A stretch of 64,000 nucleotides of DNA from Micromonospora zingiberis (GTDB lineage Bacteria > Actinomycetota > Actinomycetes > Mycobacteriales > Micromonosporaceae). Shown here piece after piece: positions 9,146-16,435 of this stretch. Under the pieces are notes generated by a model, which saw only the letters and a list, made by a program, of their open reading frames with translations, made no database searches and had not been told where the DNA came from. Made by a program: the position numbers and the translations under genes. The stretch lies in NCBI RefSeq assembly GCF_004331455.1, contig NZ_SJJR01000027.1, forward strand, positions 1-64,000, written 5' to 3'. Positions within the stretch are counted from its first letter, which is position 1, and each line of letters opens with the position of its first letter.

Positions 9146-9814
9146 ATGCGGGTACTGGTGGTCGAGGACGAACGCAACCTCGCCGACGCGATCGCGCGTG
9201 GCCTGCGCAAGCGCGGCATGGCGGTGGACGTCGCGTACGACGGCGACAGCGGTCACGAGATGGCCTTCGTCACCCGCTACGACGTGGTGGTGCTCGACCG
9301 TGACCTGCCGGGGATACACGGTGACCAGATCTGCGCCGACCTGGCCGCCTCCGGCGCGCTGACCCGGGTGCTGATGCTCACCGCCAGCGGCACCGTCGCC
9401 GACCGGGTCGAGGGCTTGCAGCTCGGCGCCGACGACTACCTGCCCAAGCCGTTCGCCTTCGACGAGTTGGTGGCCCGGGTGCAGGCCCTGGGCCGGCGGG
9501 CCACCCCGGCGGCCCCGCCGGTGCTGGAACTGGCCGACCTGGTCGTCGACCCGGCCCGCCGTACCACCACCCGGGGTGGGGTGCCGGTGGAGCTGACCAA
9601 CAAGGAGTTCGGCGTACTCTGCGAACTGCTCAAGGCGCGCGGTGCCGTGGTCTCCAGCGAAGAGCTGCTGGAGCGGGTCTGGGACGCCAACACCGACCCG
9701 TTCACCACAATCGTCCGGGTCACCGTGATGACCCTGCGCCGTAAGCTCGGCGATCCGCCGCTGATCGAGACCGTGGTGGGAGCGGGCTACCGTACCGCCG
9801 AGGTGCCGGCGTGA
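9146..9814 (+). CDS. OmpR/PhoB-family response regulator
   Basis: 222 residues from the ATG at 9146, with GGAAAGG seven bases upstream. The receiver domain (about 1-115) has the acidic pair Glu7/Asp8, phospho-acceptor Asp51 in VVLDRDLPG, a conserved Thr in MLTA and Lys101 in LPKPF. A winged-helix DNA-binding domain follows (about 125-220), with LTNKEFGVLCEL and the C-terminal VVGAGYR signature. Its TGA overlaps the GTG of the kinase gene as GTGA, so kinase and regulator are co-translated. A TAGGTT hexamer at 9109-9114 may be part of the promoter. Confidence 0.93.
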   Translation: MRVLVVEDERNLADAIARGLRKRGMAVDVAYDGDSGHEMAFVTRYDVVVLDRDLPGIHGDQICADLAASGALTRVLMLTASGTVADRVEGLQLGADDYLPKPFAFDELVARVQALGRRATPAAPPVLELADLVVDPARRTTTRGGVPVELTNKEFGVLCELLKARGAVVSSEELLERVWDANTDPFTTIVRVTVMTLRRKLGDPPLIETVVGAGYRTAEVPA

Positions 9815-11004
9815 CGGGCGCCTCGCGGCGCCGGCTCAGCCTGCGCCTGCGACCCACCCTGCGGCTGCGGCTGACCCTGCTCAACGGCGTGCTGCTGGTC
9901 GGTGCGGGCGCCATCCTGGTGCTGCTGGCCTGGCTGCTGGTCCGCGACGCGTTGCGGCCCACCGACGAACTGCTCCCGGGCACCACGGTGCTGCTGGCCG
10001 ACGGGCGCTCCATGGACGCCGCCTCGTGGCAGCGGCAACTTGTCGACTCGGCCTCCGGGGAACTGCTGGCCAAGGGGCTGGCCGCGCTGCTGGCGATCGG
10101 CACCGTCGGGGTGGTCGGGGCGTACGCCGTCGCCGGTCGGGCGCTACGGCCGCTGCACCAGGTCACCGCGACCGCGCGTCGGCTCGGCGAAACCACGCTG
10201 GACCAGCGGATCTGCTACTCCGGGGCGGACGACGAGGTGGCCGAGCTGGCCGACACCTTCGACGAGATGCTGGACCGGATCGCCGCCGCCTTCGAGGCGC
10301 AGAAGCGGTTCGTCGCCAACGCCTCGCACGAGTTGCGTACGCCGCTGGCGGTGATGCGTACCGAGATCGACGTGACGCTCAGCGACGACGAGGCGGATGC
10401 CGCCGAGTACCGCCGGATGGCGACCGTGGTGCGCGACGCCTCCGAACGGGCCAACAGCCTGGTCGACGCGCTGCTGGTGCTGGCGCGCAGCGAGGCGCAG
10501 ACGGGCCGGCGGCTCGGCCGGCGTACCGAATGTGACCTGGCTGGCGGCACCGTCAACGCGTTGTCCGCGGTCCGCCGCGAGGTGGAGCGGATCAAGCTGG
10601 ACGTGCAGACCTCGCTGGAGCCGGCGCCGGTCGTCGGTGACCCCGGCCTGCTGGACCGGTTGGCCGGCAACCTGATCGAGAACGCGGTCCGCTACAACCA
10701 CCTGCACGGCCGGCTCTGGGTACGGACCGGTTCGGACGGACAACGGTCCTGGCTGGTGGTCGGCAACACCGGGTTCGAGGTGGATCCGGCCGACGTGCCG
10801 GGGCTGTTCGAGCCGTTCCGGCGGGGCGGCCGGGAACGGACCGGGGCCCGCGGTTCGGGGCTCGGCCTGTCCATCGTCCGGGCGGTCTGCGATGCCCACG
10901 GCGGTACGGTGACCGCCGTGGCTCAGCCCGGCGGCGGCCTGGAGGTGACGGTCAACCTGCCGGCAGCCGACGCCGTGTCGGTGGCGGACACCGTGTCCCG
11001 CTGA
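9811..11004 (+). CDS. membrane sensor histidine kinase
   Basis: 397 residues. Two membrane helices (about 20-44 and 86-108) enclose a short extracytoplasmic sensor loop of roughly 40 residues. A HAMP linker follows, then the dimerisation/phospho-acceptor domain with His173 in ASHELRTPL and a HATPase domain with the N box NLIENAVRYN (about 286-295) and G box GSGLGLSIVRA (about 348). This is a complete HisKA/HATPase kinase. The short sensor loop suggests it reads an envelope signal or a partner protein. It starts with GTG inside the response regulator stop codon. Confidence 0.92.
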   Translation: MTGASRRRLSLRLRPTLRLRLTLLNGVLLVGAGAILVLLAWLLVRDALRPTDELLPGTTVLLADGRSMDAASWQRQLVDSASGELLAKGLAALLAIGTVGVVGAYAVAGRALRPLHQVTATARRLGETTLDQRICYSGADDEVAELADTFDEMLDRIAAAFEAQKRFVANASHELRTPLAVMRTEIDVTLSDDEADAAEYRRMATVVRDASERANSLVDALLVLARSEAQTGRRLGRRTECDLAGGTVNALSAVRREVERIKLDVQTSLEPAPVVGDPGLLDRLAGNLIENAVRYNHLHGRLWVRTGSDGQRSWLVVGNTGFEVDPADVPGLFEPFRRGGRERTGARGSGLGLSIVRAVCDAHGGTVTAVAQPGGGLEVTVNLPAADAVSVADTVSR

Positions 11005-11038
11005 CCGAGCGCGGATCTTCCCGTCCGAGGCGTTGGTG

Positions 11039-12493
11039 TCATTTTTTGCGGCCCTGGCTCTGGCCCTGGCCCTGGCTCTGTCCTCTGACCGGTCCGGAGG
11101 GAATTGCACCTGTCGGCTGCTGGCGTGACCCTGCCACGGGCCGTCTCGGGATGCCGTGAAGGCTCGGCTGGTTTGCGGCGTGCGCTCTGTCCCCTCGTGA
11201 CCCTCGCTCTGCCCGCGTCTGCGGCGGGACGGCGGGTATGGCTTCCTGTTGCAGGTGGTCGTGTGCCTGAGAGGTCCACGGGCCGGAGGTTTCGTAGGTG
11301 TCTGCCTGAGCGGAGATCGACACGCCGGAGGTCATGGCCTCTCGTCGTTGGTGGATGGGTGCCGGAGGGGGCACCCATGGGTCGCGCAGCGTGGCCTGTT
11401 GTTGCTGGAAGGGGTGGACCCCGCGGTTTGCCGTCCACGGGCCGGGGGTTATGACCTCTGATTGGTCGTAGGCGTCTGCCTGGGCGGAGATCGACACGCC
11501 GGAGGGCATGGCCTCTTGTTGTTGATGGCTGGGTGCCAGCGGCAACGGCCACCCGCCGGCCATCATGCCTTGTTGTTGTTCGGGGGTGTAGACCCCGGGG
11601 TTTGCCGTCCGGGTCTGCGCTGGGCCCTCGGGCTGGATGACGGGGGAGACCGGTGATAGCTGGGTCAGCTCAGGCGAGTCGGCCTCGTAGTGCGAATATT
11701 CAGTGGGGTACGACAAGAGCTGCGGGTCATTCCCGTACCGTTTCGCGGCCCAGTCAGCGAATTCGAAGGTGTTCGCGACATCCTGCAACTGTCGAGGGTC
11801 GGCGTAGAGTCGCTGTAAGCCACGGTCACCGGAGACGAGATACGCGGCGCCGATCGCCTTCTCGAGGCCGTGCCGCTCGTGTTCGCGCAGGTCGCCCCGG
11901 TCGAGGGTGTCCTGCCAGCTCTTGATCTGTTCTGCGGTGATGGGTTCCCGGGGCATCTGTGCCGCCTGGCCGGACCAGGGCGCCGCTTGTGCTGCTTGGT
12001 CAGACCAGGGCGCCGCTTGTGCTGCTTGGTCAGACCAGGGCGCCGCTTGTGCTGCTTGGTCAGACCAGGGCGCCGCTCGTGCCGCTTGGTCAGACCAGGG
12101 CGTCGAGTCGTAGCTGCTGTTCGGGGCCGGCGGGGCGGCCGCCTGCGCCCAGTTGTCGACCTGCTCCCCGGTCGGGGTCAGCCGAGGCTTGGGTGCCGAC
12201 TCACTGACGTCGTTGCGACGCAACATTCGCCGCAACCAGTTCCAAGCTACGCGTAGCTGTCCGAACTGGCTCGCCCTCAGGTGATCGTTGACCAAATTCG
12301 CCGTGACGTTACGAGCATTCCTGATCTCGGTATTGGTCAGTGGCGGCACAGGACCGACCAGTCCGCGGCCGGTCCGGCGATTCGCGCGGTTTCTCTCGAT
12401 CGCGATCCGGAGATCCCTGTCCAGTTCCTGCTGCGCGTCGCGTAGCCCACCGTTGGATACCTTGGAGGGCAGCCCCTGCATCCGTGTCCACAT
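11039..12493 (-). CDS. unknown repetitive Gln/Pro-rich protein
   Basis: 484 residues, no signal peptide or membrane helix. Residues 1-95 are charged and helical. Residues about 127-174 are five near-identical APWSDQAAQA decapeptides. A further short helical domain (about 180-265) is followed by a Gln/Pro-rich tail holding a duplicated block of roughly 58 residues, recognisable by two copies of SGVSISAQAD. The end is GQSQGQGQSQGRKK. GC is visibly lower than in the neighbours, which together with the repeats suggests acquired or fast-evolving DNA. I do not recognise the family. The start at 12493 sits three bases from a perfect palindrome; there is no clear ribosome-binding site. Confidence 0.6.
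   Translation of the reverse strand: MWTRMQGLPSKVSNGGLRDAQQELDRDLRIAIERNRANRRTGRGLVGPVPPLTNTEIRNARNVTANLVNDHLRASQFGQLRVAWNWLRRMLRRNDVSESAPKPRLTPTGEQVDNWAQAAAPPAPNSSYDSTPWSDQAARAAPWSDQAAQAAPWSDQAAQAAPWSDQAAQAAPWSGQAAQMPREPITAEQIKSWQDTLDRGDLREHERHGLEKAIGAAYLVSGDRGLQRLYADPRQLQDVANTFEFADWAAKRYGNDPQLLSYPTEYSHYEADSPELTQLSPVSPVIQPEGPAQTRTANPGVYTPEQQQGMMAGGWPLPLAPSHQQQEAMPSGVSISAQADAYDQSEVITPGPWTANRGVHPFQQQQATLRDPWVPPPAPIHQRREAMTSGVSISAQADTYETSGPWTSQAHDHLQQEAIPAVPPQTRAERGSRGDRAHAANQPSLHGIPRRPVAGSRQQPTGAIPSGPVRGQSQGQGQSQGRKK
11971..12090. repeat. 30-bp in-frame tandem repeat (4 full copies plus partial)
   Basis: Four contiguous 30-base units, the middle two identical, with a further partial copy to about 12107. 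They lie inside the unknown gene at 11039-12493 and encode decapeptides, so length changes would keep the reading frame. Confidence 0.95.
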
Positions 12494-12496
12494 GAC

Positions 12497-12513
12497 GTTC
12501 CCAACGTGGGAAC
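12497..12513. promoter_or_regulatory. 17-bp perfect palindrome at a start codon
   Basis: GTTCCCA-ACG-TGGGAAC, a perfect inverted repeat with a 3-base centre, three bases upstream of the ATG of the minus-strand repetitive gene. It covers the place where the ribosome-binding site should be. It could be a repressor operator or an mRNA hairpin that blocks translation. Confidence 0.6.
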
Positions 12514-12623
12514 GGGGCGCTTGGTTCAGGACTCCGGCTGGGTTTGGTGCGGCGCCGGGAAGTCCGGCTGCGGGTGGCGTGCTGGCCCGGACCGGCAGCT
12601 ACGGTTGCGGGGGAGCCGGCGAA

Positions 12624-13130
12624 CTATCCGCCCTCCGTACCGCGTTCGGCGAGGTGTTTGAGGGTGAGCAACTGCCGTCGGGCCATGACCAGGTCGCCGA
12701 CGGACAACCCGAGCGCGACCACGCGATTGGTCCGCATCACGACCTTGAGCAGTAGCCGTGTGGCGCGGGGCCCCTGGGGCACCAGGACGTAGGACAAGCA
12801 GGCGTTCATGATCGTCCCCGTCAATTGTCTGCCGGGCTCGACCGAGAGGATTCTGCCCCGCTTGTGCCCCCCGACGGTGGTGAACGCCTCTCCCACCCGG
12901 GGCTCGGGGAGACCGACCAACTGCCGGGGAGAGCGCCGGCCGAGGTTGTCGATCCAGTCATAGGAGTACGGCGCCAGCCGTATCTGGGTGACCCACGGCC
13001 AGAGGACTGCGGCAGGCGCGTGCACCCGCACCCCTCGCCATGCCTGAAGTGTGGGTGAGACGACGAAGTCGTCACATGGATAGGTGCGCCGGACCTCGCT
13101 CTCGGTTACGCCCCACCGGTCACCGAGCAT
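12624..13130 (-). CDS. SRPBCC (START-like) family protein
   Basis: 168 residues. After a short N-terminal strand come PAAVLWPWVTQ and YSYDWIDNLGR, which match the pattern PWxxQ...SYDWxENL seen in one actinobacterial SRPBCC/polyketide-cyclase-like group. This fold forms a hydrophobic ligand cavity; no catalytic residue can be assigned. The start at 13130 overlaps the 3' end of the methyltransferase gene by 11 bases, so the two are probably one transcript. Ligand unknown. Confidence 0.65.
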   Translation of the reverse strand: MLGDRWGVTESEVRRTYPCDDFVVSPTLQAWRGVRVHAPAAVLWPWVTQIRLAPYSYDWIDNLGRRSPRQLVGLPEPRVGEAFTTVGGHKRGRILSVEPGRQLTGTIMNACLSYVLVPQGPRATRLLLKVVMRTNRVVALGLSVGDLVMARRQLLTLKHLAERGTEGG

Positions 13131-13887
13131 GCGTCCGGCCCCTGGGCTGCCCCAGCACCAGCGTGGTACGCAGGTCGAGGACGACGGTGCCGCCGAAGTC
13201 GTCGACGAGCCGGCCGAGCATGGTCAGTCCACGCTGTTGCTGTTGCGGCGACCGGGACAGGTATTCCCCGAAGCTGCGCACCAGGCCGAGATAGCGTTCC
13301 TTGTCGAGGGGCAGGTCGCGCCGGAAGACCTCCTTGCGTACGTTGACGAACTGCCCGTGGTCGACGATGTCCTGGTGGAACCAGTCCGTCGGCCGCTGCC
13401 GGACGGTGGGATCGATGGCGTGCAGCGCGGATTGGATCGCCGCTCGTTGCGCGGACTCGGTGTAGTCGAACCGGTGTCCGAAGATCGCCAGGGTGCCGCC
13501 GGGTGCGAGTGCCCGCCAGGCGTGCTCGTTGCGGGTGGCCGGGTCCATCCAGTGCCAGGCCGTGGCGCAGGCCAGCACGTCAACCCCACCGGCGGGTGGC
13601 GACCACTGTTCGAAGGTGCTGGCGCAGATCTCCAGGTCGGGAAAACGTGTGGCCAGCAACGCCGCCATCCGCGGATCGGGTTCGAGGCAGGTCAGCGGTG
13701 CGCCGATCCGGGTGAGTACCTCGGTCCCCTTGCCAGTGCCGGCGCCGATCTCGACCACCGAGGCTGGCGTGCCGCCGTGGTACGCGACGATCTCGTCGGC
13801 GATCCGGGGTGGATAGCCCGGTCGGACGGTTTCGTACAGGTCAGCTACCGGTCCGAAGACGTCCACCAGCTCACTCCTCGCAATCAC
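13120..13887 (-). CDS. class I SAM-dependent methyltransferase
   Basis: 255 residues. Motif I is VVEIGAGTGKGT (about residues 43-54), followed by the acidic LEPDPRM loop and LACATAWHWMDP, all typical of the Methyltransf_11/UbiE-like small-molecule methyltransferases. The C-terminal half probably forms the substrate lid. The TetR gene lies just upstream on the same strand (gap 48 bases) and an SRPBCC protein overlaps downstream, so the three may form an operon acting on one small molecule. Substrate unknown. Confidence 0.8.
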   Translation of the reverse strand: MIARSELVDVFGPVADLYETVRPGYPPRIADEIVAYHGGTPASVVEIGAGTGKGTEVLTRIGAPLTCLEPDPRMAALLATRFPDLEICASTFEQWSPPAGGVDVLACATAWHWMDPATRNEHAWRALAPGGTLAIFGHRFDYTESAQRAAIQSALHAIDPTVRQRPTDWFHQDIVDHGQFVNVRKEVFRRDLPLDKERYLGLVRSFGEYLSRSPQQQQRGLTMLGRLVDDFGGTVVLDLRTTLVLGQPRGRTHAR

Positions 13888-13935
13888 GGTCGGTATGCGC
13901 TGCCGCGCCGAAACGCCATGGACGGCACGGGGCGT

Positions 13936-14484
13936 TCACCCGGTCGCCGCCGTGGCCCGCAGCGAGTCGATCGCGGCCTGACTGCCCTCGCTCAGATCCA
14001 TGCCCAACGCCTGCAACATCACCACCAGCGCGCCGAGGGCCAGCGTGCCGCGCAACTCCTGCGGCCCGGCCGTGGACAACTGCTCAGCCTCGTCCAGAAT
14101 CCCGCCGATCAACGCCCGGCAGCGCGCCGCGACCGCCTCGTCGGAGCGAGCAGCCGCGCAGGCCTGCAACCACAGGCCGGTGACGACGCCGTCGGCGATC
14201 AGCGCCCGGAACCCGGCGCGCATCGCCGGCAGCGGGTCATCCGGACACTCGACCGCCGTCTGCCGGAGCACCTGCCGGATGCGGGCCTCCATTTCGTCCA
14301 GACAGGCCAGGAAGAACTCGCGCTTGCTGCCGAACAGCCGGAAGACGTACGGCTGGGACACCCCCATCTGGTCGGCGACCTGCTGCACCGATGCCGTGGT
14401 CAGGCCATGGTCCGCGAAGACCCGCATGCCGATGTCGACCGCGTCGGCCCGTCGCCGTGGTGCCGTACTGCGCTGCGTTGCCAC
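13936..14484 (-). CDS. TetR-family transcriptional regulator
   Basis: 182 residues, GTG start. The N-terminal helix-turn-helix (about residues 10-58) has ADHGLTTASVQQVADQMGVSQ and YVFRLFGSKREF, the standard TetR signature. The C-terminal part is a ligand/dimerisation domain. It is divergent from a small membrane-protein gene, and the AT-rich 65-base gap contains a ladder of TTAC/GTAA half-sites, a typical arrangement for a repressor controlling itself and its neighbour. Confidence 0.9.
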   Translation of the reverse strand: MATQRSTAPRRRADAVDIGMRVFADHGLTTASVQQVADQMGVSQPYVFRLFGSKREFFLACLDEMEARIRQVLRQTAVECPDDPLPAMRAGFRALIADGVVTGLWLQACAAARSDEAVAARCRALIGGILDEAEQLSTAGPQELRGTLALGALVVMLQALGMDLSEGSQAAIDSLRATAATG

Positions 14485-14494
14485 TCCGGTAGCC

Positions 14495-14518
14495 TTACAT
14501 TAGTAACCACTTACATAC
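14495..14518. promoter_or_regulatory. TTAC/GTAA half-site ladder, candidate TetR operator
   Basis: TTAC-ATTA-GTAA-CCAC-TTAC: three alternating half-sites at 8-base steps in an AT-rich island between the divergent TetR and membrane-protein genes. Two overlapping dyads can be drawn. It would cover the promoter of one or both genes. Inferred operator, no binding data. Confidence 0.45.
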
Positions 14519-14549
14519 AAGGCCGGCGGTTAGATGGAGGTCGCGCTCG

Positions 14550-14774
14550 ATGATCCCGGCGCTGATCGTGTTTGGCCTGCTGTTCGGACGTTGGTGGCGG
14601 TCGGCGCTCATCGTCGCCGCTCTGGGGTGGCCGGTTCTGCTGGTCGTGAGCGGTGTGCTGGGCGTCGAGCCGGGGCTGCTCGGCGCCGCCGCGCTGGCCG
14701 TGGCCAACACCGCGGCCGGCGTGTTGATCCATCAGGGCGTCCTGCTGGTGATCCGCAAGCTGCGAGCGTCCTGA
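14550..14774 (+). CDS. small membrane protein
   Basis: 74 residues, almost entirely hydrophobic with two to three predicted helices and a GRWWRS turn between the first two. GGAGG lies nine bases before the ATG at 14550. It resembles short actinobacterial integral membrane proteins but I cannot name a family. The divergent TetR gene may regulate it. Confidence 0.65.
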   Translation: MIPALIVFGLLFGRWWRSALIVAALGWPVLLVVSGVLGVEPGLLGAAALAVANTAAGVLIHQGVLLVIRKLRAS

Positions 14775-14844
14775 CCGGCGCCGAGTGGGGGCAGCCCGCC
14801 ACCGTCACCGGATAATCACTTGATCGCGGTGAGAGATTGGGCCC

Positions 14845-15240
14845 ATGACTTCGAGAGTGCGCTGGATCGACTTCGACTGCGCCGATCCGTTCACCATGGC
14901 GATTTTCTGGTCCGAGGCGACCGGGCTGCGCCCCCATCCGGAGAACGCGCCGGGTGAGCCGGAGTGCGTGTTGCTGTCGGGCGCGGACATCGCCGAGGGC
15001 GGGATGCTCTTCCAACGGGTGCCGGAGGGCAAGACGGCGAAGAACCGGGTGCACCTTGATCTCCAACCGACCGACCGGACCCGCGACGAGGAGGTCGAAC
15101 GGTTGCTCGGGCTGGGCGCGTCGCTGGTCGCCGACCATCGCAACCCGGACGGTACGGGGTGGGCGCTGCTCGCCGACCCGGAGGGCAACGAGTTCTGCGT
15201 GGAACGCAGCACGGCGGAGCGGGCCGCGACCGGCGGCTGA
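14845..15240 (+). CDS. VOC/glyoxalase-like domain protein
   Basis: 131 residues. One glyoxalase/bleomycin-resistance/dioxygenase (VOC) module: an initial strand with WIDFDCADP, GLRPHP, VHLDLQPTDR and the terminal LADPEGNEFCVE. In two-module VOC proteins, and in dimers of single modules, these strands supply metal ligands; here His in VHLDL and Glu in FCVE are likely ones. Small resistance or catabolic enzymes are common in this group. It converges on the AraC gene. Substrate unknown. Confidence 0.8.
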   Translation: MTSRVRWIDFDCADPFTMAIFWSEATGLRPHPENAPGEPECVLLSGADIAEGGMLFQRVPEGKTAKNRVHLDLQPTDRTRDEEVERLLGLGASLVADHRNPDGTGWALLADPEGNEFCVERSTAERAATGG

Positions 15241-15280
15241 CGGTTCTGGACGCCGGCTCCGACCGCGTGTGGCTCCCGCG

Positions 15281-16156
15281 TCAGCCCCGCAGCCGCGTCG
15301 CGTCCTGGCTTGGCGGGATGCCGAACTGGCGGCGGTACTCGCGGCTGAACTGCGAGAGGCTGCCGTAGCCGACGCGACGGCTGACCGCGGCGATGTCGTC
15401 GGCGTGCGCGGCGAGTTGCAGGCGGGCGTGCTGGAGCCGGATCTGTTTCTGGAACTGGATCGGGCTCATCGCGGTGACCGCGTGGAAGTTGCGGTGGAAG
15501 GCCGACACGCTCAATCCCGCCTGCTGCGCCACCTCCTCGACGCGGAACCGCTGCGTGTAGTTGTCCCGGATCCAGCGCACGGCCCGGGCGATGTGACTCA
15601 GGTTGCTGTCGGGCAGGCCGAGTTGGCGGACCAACGCGCCCTGGTCGCCGGTGACGAGCCGCCAGAGGATCTCGCGTTTGACCAGCGGCGCGAGCACCGG
15701 GATGTCGCGTGGCTGATCGAGCAGGCGGACGAGCCGGAGGACGGCGTCGAGGAGTTCCGTGGAGGCGGTGCTCACGGCGAGCCCGGCCGGCACGTCGGTG
15801 CCGACCCCCGACCGGTCACCGGGGGGCATCTGCCACAGCAGGTCGGCAACGGCGGCCGGGTCGAGGTTGAGACCGACGCCAAGGCCGGGCGCCTCCGGGC
15901 TGGCCTCGGTGAAGTGGCTGCTCACCGGCAGGTCGACCGAGGCGACGAGATACTGCCCAGCCCGGTACTGGTAGACCCGGTCACCCAGCGCCAGCCGTTT
16001 GGTGCCCTGGGCCACCAGGGCGAGCACCCTGCCGTAGATGGCCGGCGTCGGCGGATAGGGCGCATCCGCCCTGATGATCAGCACATCGTCGATGGCGGTC
16101 GTCAGGTCGGGTCGGGCGTGGCGGGCCAGCAGGCGGCGTAGCTCGTCGAGGGCCAT
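15281..16156 (-). CDS. AraC-family transcriptional regulator (AraC_N type)
   Basis: 291 residues from the ATG at 16156, chosen because MALDELRRLLARHA is where homologues begin; the upstream frame is open but has no better start. The N-terminal cupin-like AraC_N domain (about 15-170) binds an effector. The C-terminal tandem helix-turn-helix contains VEEVAQQAGLSVSAFHR and VGYGSLSQFSREYRRQFG. This subgroup often controls a neighbouring oxidoreductase or hydrolase. It is divergent from the LAL regulator with about 280 bases between them. Confidence 0.88.
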   Translation of the reverse strand: MALDELRRLLARHARPDLTTAIDDVLIIRADAPYPPTPAIYGRVLALVAQGTKRLALGDRVYQYRAGQYLVASVDLPVSSHFTEASPEAPGLGVGLNLDPAAVADLLWQMPPGDRSGVGTDVPAGLAVSTASTELLDAVLRLVRLLDQPRDIPVLAPLVKREILWRLVTGDQGALVRQLGLPDSNLSHIARAVRWIRDNYTQRFRVEEVAQQAGLSVSAFHRNFHAVTAMSPIQFQKQIRLQHARLQLAAHADDIAAVSRRVGYGSLSQFSREYRRQFGIPPSQDATRLRG

Positions 16157-16435
16157 ACGGGTGATTAAACCCCTGCCACCTCGGCGGGCAGGACCAGGCG
16201 CGGTCGTTCGGGTCCCGGCCACGCCCCGGCCGAATCGGGCAGGATCAGGCCACACTTCGCGACTTCTGGGCAAGCCGCTGCCAGCCTCGGGCTGGTTCTA
16301 TATGTCTTCCAGGGCGGGCGGTGTCTGAGGAGCAGAGGTGACCGACGATCGGTGCCGTACGCGGCGGATCGACCTGATGCGACGACCCGCCGGGCGCGGT
16401 CGTGGGGCATCGCGCCCCGGCGCCGTGAGGCGGAC

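Noticed and set aside
11971-12107. Possible CRISPR array (30-bp repeats)
   Set aside because: Units are contiguous with no spacers, are in frame, and encode APWSDQAAQA decapeptides.
13489-14553. Plus-strand frame over the methyltransferase and TetR genes
   Set aside because: It is antisense to two genes with clear family motifs and has a low-complexity composition.
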